A stretch of DNA of 64,000 bases from Erysipelothrix rhusiopathiae (GCF_900637845.1 NZ_LR134439.1:930001-994000), one strand, 5' to 3'; shown: positions 28,116 through 36,976, counted from the first letter of the stretch. Numbers and translations are program-made. Notes: generated from the letters alone by a model not told the origin.

Positions 28116-29005
28116 AATATGCCGTGAGTGTCGATATTGGTGGTACCAATACTCGAGTCGCATTAGTTGATGAAACGGGAACAGTTGTAAAACGAAAAAT
28201 GTTCACAACTGATGCGAATAATCCTGAAGCAAATCTTGAAAGCATTTATGAAGTGATGAAAGCATTTGAGACTCCCGTCCTTGGTGTGGGGATGTCTTGT
28301 CCAGGTCCTTTAGATCTAAAACAAGGGATTGTATTGACCCCTCCTAATTTAACGGGATGGCATGGTTTTCCTTTAAAACAATACGCGGAAAAACGTTTTG
28401 AATGCCCCGTGTTCGTAGAAAATGATGCGAATCTTGCTGGACTTGCAGAAGCATGTAAGGGAGCAGGAGAAGGATTTTCCATCGTACAATTCTTAACAAT
28501 AAGTACTGGTGTTGGAGGTGGTTTGGTTATCAATCAAAACATATTCCAAGGTGCACATGGATTTGCGCAAGAAATTGCGAACATCATTTTAGTGCCTGGT
28601 GGTCATCAACTAAAACCACTCATGCCCGGAAGTTTAGAATCGATGTGTAGTGGGACAGCACTTGTTGCCCGTGCCAAAACATTAGGACTCCAAGTAGAAC
28701 ATGCAGGGGATGTGGTTTCGTTTGCGAATCAAGGAAATCATGATGCACAAGTGATTCTTGATGAAAGTAAAGAATATCTTGCGAATGCACTTGCGGGCAT
28801 GATCGGCATGATCGACCCAGATATTATAGTTTTAGGAGGCGGTGTGGCATTGAAAATCGACGGCTATGTTGAAGATGTGTCACAACGTGTTAAAGAAAAA
28901 GTTTACGCGGTTCAAAAAGAACATGTACGTATTGAGAAAGCAAAGCTTGGTGATGATAATGGCATCATTGGTGGTGCTTTACTCGTGTTTAATTCACTTT
29001 CATAA
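28112..29005 (+). CDS. ROK-family sugar kinase (copy 2)
   Basis: The 297-residue kinase overlaps the first by 4 bases (ATGA). It has the standard DIGGTNTRVALVDE loop, GMSCPGPLD, VENDANLAGLAEA (catalytic Asp) and STGVGGGLV. The zinc-binding cluster is missing, but LESMCSGTAL is where the family usually has its exE-GxxxGxA segment. The two kinases are clearly divergent, so they likely serve different sugars, for instance mannose and GlcNAc. ManA downstream would then bring mannose 6-phosphate into glycolysis. Confidence 0.87.
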   Translation: MKYAVSVDIGGTNTRVALVDETGTVVKRKMFTTDANNPEANLESIYEVMKAFETPVLGVGMSCPGPLDLKQGIVLTPPNLTGWHGFPLKQYAEKRFECPVFVENDANLAGLAEACKGAGEGFSIVQFLTISTGVGGGLVINQNIFQGAHGFAQEIANIILVPGGHQLKPLMPGSLESMCSGTALVARAKTLGLQVEHAGDVVSFANQGNHDAQVILDESKEYLANALAGMIGMIDPDIIVLGGGVALKIDGYVEDVSQRVKEKVYAVQKEHVRIEKAKLGDDNGIIGGALLVFNSLS

Positions 29006-29037
29006 GTGTTGTGGTTGGCCACAACACGTGACCAACC
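29006..29037 (+). promoter_or_regulatory. Hairpin between the second ROK gene and manA
   Basis: Perfect hairpin GTGTTGTGG-TTGG-CCACAACAC (29006-29027) with no T-run, so it is not a normal terminator. The loop strand GGTTGG can also pair with CCAACC (29032-29037), giving two mutually exclusive folds just before the manA ribosome site. It may mark an mRNA processing point or tune manA translation. Confidence 0.45.
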
Positions 29038-29052
29038 TTGAGGGAGGTTAAT

Positions 29053-30015
29053 ATGGCTGTAATTAAACTGAGTCCTGCATTTAAAGACTATCTTTGGGGT
29101 GGGACACGCTTAAAAGAAATATATCAAAAACAAACAGATTTAGAGATCGTGGCAGAAAGTTGGGAAGTATCGACGCATCCTGATGGTCCCAGTTATGTTG
29201 TAAGTGGTGTTGATGAAGGCAAAACACTTACAGAATATATAAAATACTATGGAACCCAAATCTTGGGAACGGATGCGCAAGATTTTAATTTTTTCCCTAT
29301 CTTAGTTAAATTTATCGATGCGAAAAAAGATTTATCCATTCAAGTACATCCAAATGATGAATATGGACTTAAACATGAAGGGGAATACGGCAAAACAGAA
29401 ATGTGGTATATCGTTGAAGCAGAACCGGATTCCGCTATTTACTATGGAACTAAAAATCGAATCAATCGTGATGACTTTGCGCGAGCAATCGAAACCAATA
29501 CTGTACTGGATGTGTTAAATCGTGTGCCGGTTAAAAAAGGGGATGTAATCTTTGTGGAGGCAGGGACCATTCATGCAATTGGATCGGGGATTATGATCTG
29601 TGAAATCCAACAAAATTCAAACACAACCTATCGTGTTTATGATTATAATCGCAAAGATGCTTGTGGGAATCTACGTCAACTGCATTTAAAACAAGCATTA
29701 GATGTTTCAAACTTAAGACCTTTGGATACCCAATTTAAACCACAAGGAACCCTTGAAACACACAGTAATTATCAAAAGCAACTGCTTGTATCTTGTCCAT
29801 ATTTCAAGACTACAAAAATTAATCTATCAGGTTCTCGAAATCATAAAGTCGGACCTGAAAGTTTTGAAGCATGGGTTGTTTTAGAGGGTTCAATCGATGT
29901 CACCCATAATCATCAAACCGTAAAACTTCTTGCAGGAGAAACACTCTTTCTTGAGGCAAATACGGATGCCATCCACTTATCTGGATCTGCAACTTTCTTA
30001 TCAATAACGGTTTAA
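29053..30015 (+). CDS. manA: Mannose-6-phosphate isomerase, class I
   Basis: The 320-residue type I phosphomannose isomerase converts mannose 6-phosphate and fructose 6-phosphate. The zinc site residues lie in IQVHPNDEYGLKHEG and GKTEMWYIVEA, with EAGTIHAIGSGIMICEIQQ carrying the third histidine. The ATG at 29053 has GGGAGG; the upstream TTG in frame is unlikely. It closes the mannose-glycan operon and provides the link to glycolysis for mannose released by GH92, GH125 and GH38 and phosphorylated by a ROK kinase. A terminator follows. Confidence 0.93.
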   Translation: MAVIKLSPAFKDYLWGGTRLKEIYQKQTDLEIVAESWEVSTHPDGPSYVVSGVDEGKTLTEYIKYYGTQILGTDAQDFNFFPILVKFIDAKKDLSIQVHPNDEYGLKHEGEYGKTEMWYIVEAEPDSAIYYGTKNRINRDDFARAIETNTVLDVLNRVPVKKGDVIFVEAGTIHAIGSGIMICEIQQNSNTTYRVYDYNRKDACGNLRQLHLKQALDVSNLRPLDTQFKPQGTLETHSNYQKQLLVSCPYFKTTKINLSGSRNHKVGPESFEAWVVLEGSIDVTHNHQTVKLLAGETLFLEANTDAIHLSGSATFLSITV

Positions 30016-30037
30016 AGTGCCTTGGGCACTTTTTTTA
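30016..30037 (+). terminator. Intrinsic terminator after manA
   Basis: Hairpin AGTGCC-TTG-GGCACT followed by seven T, directly after the stop codon. Confidence 0.88.
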
Positions 30038-30106
30038 CTGAGGTTTCTCAAAGCAGGAATGTTTAGAAAATGCTATACTATCAAAGTATGGTTGTTGGAG
30101 GTAAGT

Positions 30107-30775
30107 ATGAGTAAACCAATTAATGTATATGTTATTAGACATGGAAAAACAATTTTTAATAATTATGATCGCATGCAAGGGTGGAGTGATACCCCTTTAC
30201 TTGAAGAAAGTGAAGTGCTTGCACGCCAATTAGGAAAAAACTTAAAAACAATAAATTTTGATGCACTCTATTCAAGTGATAGTGGTCGTGTCTATCAAAC
30301 GCGTGACTGTATTTTAGAAGGTTATGGCAACGTTTTACCAATGCAAGCAGATCGTCGATTCCGTGAATTTTTCTTTGGGCATTTTGAAGGGGTTCCGGTT
30401 GTGGAATTGTGGAATAAAATCGCAAAACATCGCGGGTATGAAAACTTTGAACACTTACAGAAAGAAGTAAATATGATTGATCGTCTCGATTGGATTCATC
30501 AATTTGATAACTGTGGTGCTGAATCAGCAGCTGATTTTGAAAAGCGTATCGTCGAAGGTCTTGATGATGCATTGGAAGATGCACGTAAACAGGGCTATGA
30601 AAACGTGATGCTCGTATGTCATGGTGCGGTTTGTGCACAACTGTTTAAATTATATGCAGAAGGCGTTTGGTTAAACCGTAGTCCTGAGAACTTAAGTGTT
30701 TCAAAACTTGTGTGTCATGATGATTCTCGTGTATTCGAGTTTGTGAATAATACGCAAATTTTGAATCAATTGTAA
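30107..30775 (+). CDS. Histidine phosphatase family protein (phosphoglycerate-mutase-like)
   Basis: The 222-residue protein carries the histidine phosphatase signature VIRHGKT (phospho-acceptor His), EFFFGHFEG with the acid residue, and VCHGAVC with the second His. The start at 30107 is fixed by GGAGG. Length and motifs fit a broad-specificity phosphatase (GpmB/PhoE type), not a true mutase. It is apparently a single gene between the manA terminator and the acetyltransferase. The substrate is unknown. Confidence 0.85.
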   Translation: MSKPINVYVIRHGKTIFNNYDRMQGWSDTPLLEESEVLARQLGKNLKTINFDALYSSDSGRVYQTRDCILEGYGNVLPMQADRRFREFFFGHFEGVPVVELWNKIAKHRGYENFEHLQKEVNMIDRLDWIHQFDNCGAESAADFEKRIVEGLDDALEDARKQGYENVMLVCHGAVCAQLFKLYAEGVWLNRSPENLSVSKLVCHDDSRVFEFVNNTQILNQL

Positions 30776-30817
30776 AGTGATCTATTTTTAATTATAATAA
30801 AATAAAGAGGTGAAAGA

Positions 30818-32038
30818 ATGAGTAAGCATTCTACGCACAGAAAACTAAAACTTAAACCCGTAACTGTTGAGGATATTGATCAATTTAATGAATTGTTGCG
30901 GTATGTATTTCAAGTTACTGGGGAAGAAATAATCAGTTCGGGATATGAAGACGAAGAAGAAATTGTACGTGCGAAACGTCCAATTCTGAGTCAGGCTGAT
31001 GTTTTTGGTTGGTATAACCAAGATGAACTTGTATCCCAAATCGCAATCTATCCCTGTGAAGTGAATGTTCATGGGACTTTGTATCAGATGGGTGGTATTA
31101 CCGGTGTCGGAACATATCCTGAGTATGCCAATATGGGATTGGTTCGTGAGTTAATTCAAAAAGCATTGGAATCAATGCGTGAGAATAAACAATATATTTC
31201 ATATTTGTATCCTTACAGTATTCCTTTTTATCGACATAAAGGTTGGGAAATTATTTCAGATCAAATGACATTTATCCTTAAAGACAGTCAACTTCCAAAA
31301 ACAGTTCCTGTAAAAGGTCATGTTGAACGATTAGAAATCGATGATGAAGACGTCTATCGTGTTTATGATCAGTTTGCGCGAAATAACCATGGCGCAATGA
31401 TTCGAGATCGCTTAGCGTGGGAAGAATATTGGCGTTGGGAAAATGAAGAAGATCGATTTGCGGCTGTATATTATAATGCAGATGAGGAACCAACGGGACT
31501 TTGTTTTTATTGGATTTCCGATGAAGTCTTCAATATTAAAGAAATGATCTTTATTAATCAAGATGCGCGTAAAGGGATTTGGAATTTTATTGCAGCGCAC
31601 TTTTCAATGATTGAGTCGGTGAGTGGGAAAAATTATTCTGGAGAACCGATTGCATTTTATTTAGAAGACAGTGATATTGTGGAAACGATCCAACCCTACT
31701 ACATGGCTCGGATTGTGGATGTGGAAGGATTTCTTCGTGATTATCCTTTCGCAGATATTTGTGAACCCTTTCATTTCGTGGTCGAAGATCATACAGCCCC
31801 TTGGAACAATCGTGTTTTCGGAATTGATTGGGATAAAGAAGAAAATATTCTCATCAGTAATGAAACCGTGGGTCCTGAAATCCGTCTGGATATCGGTGCA
31901 CTTACTACATTATTAATGGGTTATAAATCCGTATCATATCTCTCACGACTTGGACGTATTGTAGGATCACAACGTGCATTACGCAACTTAAAGCGTATCG
32001 TAGTATCCGACCGTGTTTATTTTTCAGATTACTTTTAA
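30818..32038 (+). CDS. Eis-like GNAT N-acetyltransferase
   Basis: The 406-residue protein has the Eis layout: an N-terminal GNAT domain (about 10-150) with the acetyl-CoA loop GGITGVGTYPEYANMGLVRELI-like segment near 85-105, a second GNAT-like domain, and a C-terminal sterol-carrier-like domain. Eis-type enzymes acetylate amine groups on varied targets including aminoglycosides, but here the substrate cannot be predicted. The ATG follows GAGGTG. The HAD phosphatase gene starts 26 bases downstream, so the two are likely cotranscribed. Confidence 0.8.
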   Translation: MSKHSTHRKLKLKPVTVEDIDQFNELLRYVFQVTGEEIISSGYEDEEEIVRAKRPILSQADVFGWYNQDELVSQIAIYPCEVNVHGTLYQMGGITGVGTYPEYANMGLVRELIQKALESMRENKQYISYLYPYSIPFYRHKGWEIISDQMTFILKDSQLPKTVPVKGHVERLEIDDEDVYRVYDQFARNNHGAMIRDRLAWEEYWRWENEEDRFAAVYYNADEEPTGLCFYWISDEVFNIKEMIFINQDARKGIWNFIAAHFSMIESVSGKNYSGEPIAFYLEDSDIVETIQPYYMARIVDVEGFLRDYPFADICEPFHFVVEDHTAPWNNRVFGIDWDKEENILISNETVGPEIRLDIGALTTLLMGYKSVSYLSRLGRIVGSQRALRNLKRIVVSDRVYFSDYF

Positions 32039-32064
32039 ACAGATAGAAAATAAAGAGGCAGATT

Positions 32065-32817
32065 ATGAATTGTGTTTTTGATATAGATGGAACCATTTGT
32101 TTTGATTATATGAATTTAAGTGAAGAAGGTCTTCAACTTTTAGAGTTACTTGAAGAAGCAGGACATCGCGTGATGTTCGCATCAGCGAGACCAATCCGTG
32201 ACATGCTGCCTGTGCTTAAAGACCGTTATCGTAACTATACCTTAATTGGTGGTAATGGATCGATTATTTCTCAAAATGACAAGATTGTGGATGTATGTCT
32301 TTTTGAATCAGAATTACTCAAAGCAATCATGGTGATTTTGGAAGATGAATCTGTTGTTTACTTAGCTGATGGAAAATGGAACTTTAGTTATAATGGCGAT
32401 GGTTCTCATGAATTAATGCAGTATGTTAATCGTGGAAATCTTGGTGAGAATGTTCCGTTTGAATCGTTAGATGGTGTTATGAAGCTCATCGTTTTAGAGG
32501 CTGAGGATATGAATCGAGTTCATGATCGCCTCAGAGATTTACCGGTTTCATTCTATCGTCATGAATCTACGGATACTCTAGATATTCTAGCCTATAAAAC
32601 ATCGAAATATGATGCTCTAAAACGTCTTGGAATTGAAGATTACGTTGCGATGGGTAATGATATTAATGATATCGAAATGATTGAACATGCAAATCCCGGA
32701 ATTATGATTAACTTTAATGAACGTCTTGCACCCTATGCAGACTATCAAGTGGATTATGATGAACACTATCTTGATTCAATCTTAGAAATTATAGAAAACC
32801 ATAAAAGGATAGCTTAA
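32065..32817 (+). CDS. HAD-superfamily Cof-type phosphatase
   Basis: The 250-residue protein is a Cof-type (IIB) HAD hydrolase. Motif I is FDIDGTICF, with the catalytic aspartates; motif IV is MGNDINDIEMIEHA. These enzymes dephosphorylate sugar phosphates and cofactors such as FMN and pyridoxal phosphate. Its last codons (KRIA) and stop form the left arm of what was its own intrinsic terminator, now split by an IS3-type element inserted right after the stop codon. Confidence 0.87.
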   Translation: MNCVFDIDGTICFDYMNLSEEGLQLLELLEEAGHRVMFASARPIRDMLPVLKDRYRNYTLIGGNGSIISQNDKIVDVCLFESELLKAIMVILEDESVVYLADGKWNFSYNGDGSHELMQYVNRGNLGENVPFESLDGVMKLIVLEAEDMNRVHDRLRDLPVSFYRHESTDTLDILAYKTSKYDALKRLGIEDYVAMGNDINDIEMIEHANPGIMINFNERLAPYADYQVDYDEHYLDSILEIIENHKRIA

Positions 32818-32818
32818 G

Positions 32819-33585
32819 TGGAGTAGTAAACTAAAAGTAGACAAGTAAAAAAAGACTTGTCTACTTTTTTTTGTGTAATAATAAAATCAAAGATAAAACG
32901 GAGGTATTAATGATGGGAAGACCCAAAGGTGGATTAAATAATAAATGGACTTATGAGGATCGCATTAAAGTCGTTACACGTTATACTGATGAACATATAA
33001 GTGCTGCGAAACTATCACAAGTCCTAAAGGAACGATTAATGGATGGATTGATCGATTCATGCGCGATGGTAAAGAGGGTTTAAAAAACAAGAAAAAGACA
33101 GGAAATCATTTTTCTGCGATTCATACGAGTAAATCATTAACTGAGATTGAACGACTTCAACTCGAAATTCTAAAACGAGATATTGAGATTGCACAATTTA
33201 AAAAAGGGTACCAGGTGAAAGGAGTTGGTGTAAACAAGGCGTTCGTTACTTTAAAAGACAAGAATTCCAAATCGCACATGATTTATCTTTTAAACATCCG
33301 ATTACGTTCACTCTTAGCTTTGTGATTAAAGACTGGCAACGCCGTTTTCCAAGTTATGGTTACCATGATATCGCTGCAGTCATGAGAAAGCAAAGTGATT
33401 TAGGGATTGAATTTTCCGATAATTTAATCCACAAGTACTGCAAGTTTTTAAATATTAAATCAAAAGTTAAACGCTATTCCTTTGAAAGACCTGCTTACTG
33501 TTTAAATTATAAAACCTCTATCCAATATAAAATGGATAGGGGTTTCTAGTCTTATATTAATGTCTACTTTTGTTTGACAACTCCA
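32819..33585 (+). mobile_element. Decayed IS3-family (IS150-like) element in a terminator loop
   Basis: The 767-bp element ends in imperfect inverted repeats starting TGGAGT (21 of 25 positions match) and is flanked by CTTAAG on both sides (32813-32818 and 33586-33591). Because CTTAAG is palindromic, the exact duplication (TTAA or CTTAAG) is ambiguous. Inside the left end a perfect 14-bp hairpin plus T-run (32833-32870) blocks read-in transcription. It has OrfA and the helix-turn-helix start of OrfB but lacks the DDE catalytic region, so it cannot move by itself. Without it, AAAAGGATAGC-TTAA-GCTATCCTTTT would form the terminator of the HAD gene. Confidence 0.82.
32910..33549 (+). pseudogene. 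IS3-family transposase remnant (OrfA and N-terminal OrfB)
   Basis: OrfA begins at 32910 with CGGAGG upstream (MMGRPKGGLNNKWTYEDRIK) and shifts frame near 33055 into GLKNKKKTGNHF. The OrfB part begins near 33230 in a third frame and includes IKDWQRRFPSYGYHDIAAVMRK, the helix-turn-helix region before the integrase core. It stops at 33549, and the DDE domain of about 170 residues is deleted. Confidence 0.75.
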
Positions 33586-33606
33586 CTTAAGCTATCCTTT
33601 TTTTGA
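33586..33606 (+). terminator. Right half of the HAD gene terminator, displaced by the IS
   Basis: GCTATCCTTTT and its T-run (33591-33604) are the complement of AAAAGGATAGC at 32803-32813. The two halves now flank the element. Confidence 0.7.
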
Positions 33607-33696
33607 TGCTAATAACATATTCACGGTGTTTTATAACATTAAGCCATTCATTCACGCTCTAACTTTTAAAATTAATATAAAAAAGGGGTGGATGCA

Positions 33697-34914
33697 TTGA
33701 AAATAAAACATTTAAGACAGTGGATCAATGATTATAAGCTTTTATTTGTGCTGCTTGTAGTGGGACTTTTAACGCTTTCTTGGCTAGCTTGGGAAATACG
33801 ACCTGCACAAATGCGTTCTGCACGTTATACCAATGTGCAAAACTATGAAACCATAAAGGGATCTTATGATTTTAAAGACACATACAACTATTTTGAAACG
33901 CTCGGATCTCCTGTTACCAAATCACTATTCAAACTCGAAAAACCGTTTACTTACAATTCCAATAAAATTGACGTTGTATTTCAAGGTTATGAATTAGTTG
34001 AATTGGAACAAGCCATCAAAATAGGGTCCTCTTCACGAACCCCATCGACCAAACGGTATTTGATTGCACATGTAGTAATCGAAAACCATCAGTCAGAAGC
34101 GATTGTTGTGCAGAATTTTCAAAGTTTTAACTTTGAACGGGATTATCTTAATGCAATTAAAACGGATGCAAGCTATCCGAATTTAAATTGGTCAAGTGTT
34201 TCCGCAACAGGTGGTCATATTACAATCCAACCCGAAGCATCCCAAGAGGGTGAACTCTTAGTTGCTTTAAGTCCAACACATTATGCAAACATATTTATGG
34301 AGGGAGGACTTAAACTCGAGTCTCCTGAGATTAATTTTGAGGGGGCTTTAACGGATGACCGTTTATTTGAAAGTTACCGTCAACTGGATGTTCCCATTGC
34401 GGAATCGGAAGTGTTAAAGATTTATGATACAGTCTTGGCTTTGCCGACAAACATGCTTCGATCGGCTTATGGTCAAGGTGTTGTCACAGAACAATATAAT
34501 CCAGAAGTAACCTTTAAATCAGATGATGGAACGTTATCTGCGACACTTGAACGTGTTGATTTCATTAATGGCGAATATAAGCCTTCTTATTTGGAAGGAA
34601 GACGTTATGCGGAAAAAGGGGTACAACGATCAATGATGTATCGGGTACGCTTTGATAATCATGGGAATCGTCCAATCCAAGTTAATGACCTACAAACATC
34701 ACTTGAATCCGTTAATACCGGACGCAAGCGTTCCAATTATCCAACATCAAGTCGAAGTTTCATCAATCCCAATGAACCGAAAGAAGTGCTCTACGAATTA
34801 GAAGAACACAGCAATTCAGTCATGAAAATGAATCTTGGTGATCAGTTAGAATTTACCGTTGTATCAGACAGTAATCGCACCTTATTATCCGGTACGTTTA
34901 CATTAGAAAAATAG
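33697..34914 (+). CDS. Membrane-anchored protein of unknown function, first gene of SPFH operon
   Basis: The protein of about 405 residues has one N-terminal membrane segment (LLFVLLVVGLLTLSWLAW, about residues 15-32) followed by an extracellular part. Two halves of that part look alike in having a beta-rich segment (KIDVVFQGYELVELEQA and GTLSATLERVDFINGEY), each followed by phrases like VVIENHQSEAIVVQNFQ and VRFDNHGNRPIQVNDLQ, so it may hold two DUF4352-like immunoglobulin folds. The start is probably the TTG at 33697, with AAAAGGGG before it; a GTG at 33688 is in frame. I do not recognise a function. Cotranscription with the SPFH protein (12-base gap) suggests a membrane-stress role. Confidence 0.6.
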   Translation: MKIKHLRQWINDYKLLFVLLVVGLLTLSWLAWEIRPAQMRSARYTNVQNYETIKGSYDFKDTYNYFETLGSPVTKSLFKLEKPFTYNSNKIDVVFQGYELVELEQAIKIGSSSRTPSTKRYLIAHVVIENHQSEAIVVQNFQSFNFERDYLNAIKTDASYPNLNWSSVSATGGHITIQPEASQEGELLVALSPTHYANIFMEGGLKLESPEINFEGALTDDRLFESYRQLDVPIAESEVLKIYDTVLALPTNMLRSAYGQGVVTEQYNPEVTFKSDDGTLSATLERVDFINGEYKPSYLEGRRYAEKGVQRSMMYRVRFDNHGNRPIQVNDLQTSLESVNTGRKRSNYPTSSRSFINPNEPKEVLYELEEHSNSVMKMNLGDQLEFTVVSDSNRTLLSGTFTLEK

Positions 34915-34926
34915 GAGGATTATTTT

Positions 34927-36051
34927 ATGGCACTTATCGATATCGTAAAATACGAAGGGAATCAAGATATTTTTGCTTGGAAATACCCCGGTGATGAACT
35001 CACAACATATACACAACTTATTGTGAATGAATCACAGGCGGCAGTATTATATAAGGAAGGGGTTGCTTATGATGTCTTCGAAGCAGGAAGACATACTCTT
35101 GAAACCGCAAATATTCCACTTCTTAATAAGATTGTGAATCTTCCGTTTGGAAAGAAATCACCGTTTAAAGCGGAGGTATGGTTTGTTAATAAAGCACATA
35201 CACTTGATATTAAGTGGGGAACAACATCACCCATCCAAATCCAAGATCCAAAGTATGGTATTTATGTACCACTGAGTGCATACGGTCAATTTGGAATTAC
35301 AGTACAAGATCCAAAAGCCTTTCTTATTAAGTTAGTAGGAACACTTAAAAGTTTTGGACGTGATGAAATTATTAATTATTTTAGAGGGTTTTATAATACC
35401 CATGTGAAAGATGCAATTTCAACGTATCTTGTGGAAAAACGAATTACAGTACTTGAACTGAGTGCATATCTTAAAGAGTTATCTGAGTCAGTTAAAGAAC
35501 AAATGCAACCTACCTTTACAGAGTATGGCATCACCCTATTGAATTTCTATATTGCGGATATTAGTGTTCCGGATACAGATGGTGCGGTTATGCGTCTTAA
35601 AGAAGCACTTTCAAAACGTGCAGAGATGGATATTGTAGGATACGACTACAAACAAGAACGTTCCTTTGATACATTAGTTGGTGCGGCACAAAATGAAGGC
35701 AGTTTAGGAAGTGTAATGGGAGCAGGAATGGGATTAGGTTTAGGTGCAGGACTTGGTAAGACAATGAGTGAGACCATGGGGTCCTTGTCTACGGATGCGG
35801 GTAAATCATGTCCTCATTGTGGTTCCAGTGTTCAAGATACGGATAAGTATTGTGGAACATGCTCTGAAGTTCTCAACCATGACATAAATAAATGTCCGGG
35901 TTGTAATGTAGAACTCAAAGATGGTTCTCAAAAATTCTGTCATGAATGCGGAACCCAACTTCATAAAACATGTACATCTTGCAAGGCACCGTTATCAATT
36001 GATGCGAAATTCTGTGGAACTTGTGGAAAGAAGGTCGATGATCATGAATAA
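34927..36051 (+). CDS. SPFH-domain protein with C-terminal double zinc ribbon (YdjI-like)
   Basis: The 374-residue protein has an SPFH (virion-core-like) domain over about 1-240, a glycine-rich linker (about 255-285, GAGMGLGLGAGLGKTM), and zinc-ribbon CxxC pairs from 295 onwards: CPHCG, CGTC, CPGC, CHECG, CTSC and CGTCG. Bacillus YdjI has the same layout and works with a phage-shock protein in membrane stress. Such proteins are cytoplasmic and bind membranes. The last 8 bases overlap the next ORF. The role in this organism is inferred from the family. Confidence 0.82.
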   Translation: MALIDIVKYEGNQDIFAWKYPGDELTTYTQLIVNESQAAVLYKEGVAYDVFEAGRHTLETANIPLLNKIVNLPFGKKSPFKAEVWFVNKAHTLDIKWGTTSPIQIQDPKYGIYVPLSAYGQFGITVQDPKAFLIKLVGTLKSFGRDEIINYFRGFYNTHVKDAISTYLVEKRITVLELSAYLKELSESVKEQMQPTFTEYGITLLNFYIADISVPDTDGAVMRLKEALSKRAEMDIVGYDYKQERSFDTLVGAAQNEGSLGSVMGAGMGLGLGAGLGKTMSETMGSLSTDAGKSCPHCGSSVQDTDKYCGTCSEVLNHDINKCPGCNVELKDGSQKFCHECGTQLHKTCTSCKAPLSIDAKFCGTCGKKVDDHE

Positions 36052-36397
36052 AAATTATAGTATTATCGGATTGATTACAGTTCTAGCGACGATCTTAATT
36101 GGTTATTTCAGTGGTGTTATTACAGAAATCGCATTTATATGGATTTTGATTACAGAAGTATTATTCTTTTTAATCACTGGATTTGGTGGATCTATGAAAT
36201 CGACATTTTTAAAAAGCAGTATCGCTACAATCATGGTGCTTTATGCATTGGTATCAATTAGTTTTACCTTGGTTGTGTCATGCTTAATCCACCAATCAGA
36301 TCAAACCTTATTAATCGGTCAAATTGTGATTCATGCATTACTCATGGTGTTTCTTTTAATCGTTAAGAATAAAGCTGATCGCTTGGAAATGAAATAA
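36044..36397 (+). CDS. Small four-segment membrane protein
   Basis: The 117-residue protein starts with MNKNYSIIGLITVLATILIG and has about four hydrophobic segments with a short basic C-terminus (KNKADRLEMK). The ATG at 36044 has AAGAAGG at a fair distance and overlaps the SPFH stop. I recognise no family. It lies in the middle of the SPFH/zinc-ribbon operon and may be a membrane partner of those proteins. Confidence 0.65.
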   Translation: MNKNYSIIGLITVLATILIGYFSGVITEIAFIWILITEVLFFLITGFGGSMKSTFLKSSIATIMVLYALVSISFTLVVSCLIHQSDQTLLIGQIVIHALLMVFLLIVKNKADRLEMK

Positions 36398-36400
36398 GTT

Positions 36401-36943
36401 ATGCAGTTTAGAAAAATAACGGTTAATCCAAAAACGCGTCTTTACCAACGTAAAACAGGGCGGTTGGTATGGGGTGCAGTCTTGTTCTTCTTTGGTCTTT
36501 TTGGACTTGTAACTGAAGTTCAAGATGCGTATCGATATGATTACAGTGGTATGATTATCGGTATTGCATTCATGTTTGCTGGGTTAACGATGGTTTACTC
36601 AGCAACAAAATCAAACTTAAATTTAGAACGATATCATGCCTATAACCAACTTATTTTTAAGAAAGGAACCTTTTCTATAGATTCTTTAGCACGATCAATG
36701 GATAAAACGTATCAAGAAACACTCCAAGATTTAGATCAACTTGTACGCAAAGGCTATCTTCAAGATATGAGTGTCAATCGAGAAACAAGAATGATTGAAG
36801 GCTTGTTTGTATCGAAATATAAAGCTCAGGTACAGTCTAAGATGATTCGATGTCCTGGATGTGGCGCTTCAAATGAAGTGATTCAACACGAAACAATTCC
36901 TTGTGAGTATTGTGGACGTAAACTTAAATATACCGATTCATAA
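36401..36943 (+). CDS. Membrane protein with winged-helix-like middle and zinc ribbon end
   Basis: The 180-residue protein has two N-terminal membrane segments (about 25-75), a helical segment resembling a PCI or winged-helix fold (FSIDSLARSMDKTYQETLQD, about 100-120), and a C-terminal zinc ribbon CPGCG...CEYCG (about 150-175). YdjH/YdjG-type proteins in Bacillus phage-shock operons show similar mixtures. It is the last gene of the operon, starting 3 bases after the preceding stop. A bidirectional terminator follows. Confidence 0.65.
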   Translation: MQFRKITVNPKTRLYQRKTGRLVWGAVLFFFGLFGLVTEVQDAYRYDYSGMIIGIAFMFAGLTMVYSATKSNLNLERYHAYNQLIFKKGTFSIDSLARSMDKTYQETLQDLDQLVRKGYLQDMSVNRETRMIEGLFVSKYKAQVQSKMIRCPGCGASNEVIQHETIPCEYCGRKLKYTDS

Positions 36944-36944
36944 A

Positions 36945-36976
36945 AAAACGTTCGGGCTTATGCCGGAACGTTTTAT
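36945..36976. terminator. Bidirectional terminator
   Basis: Hairpin AAAACGTTC / GAACGTTTT between the convergent SPFH operon and map gene, with A- and T-runs on both sides. Confidence 0.85.

Noticed and set aside
30156-30638. 160-codon minus-strand frame within the histidine phosphatase gene
   Set aside because: It is rich in His/Arg/Gln as expected for antisense reading of an AT-rich gene and has no ribosome site.
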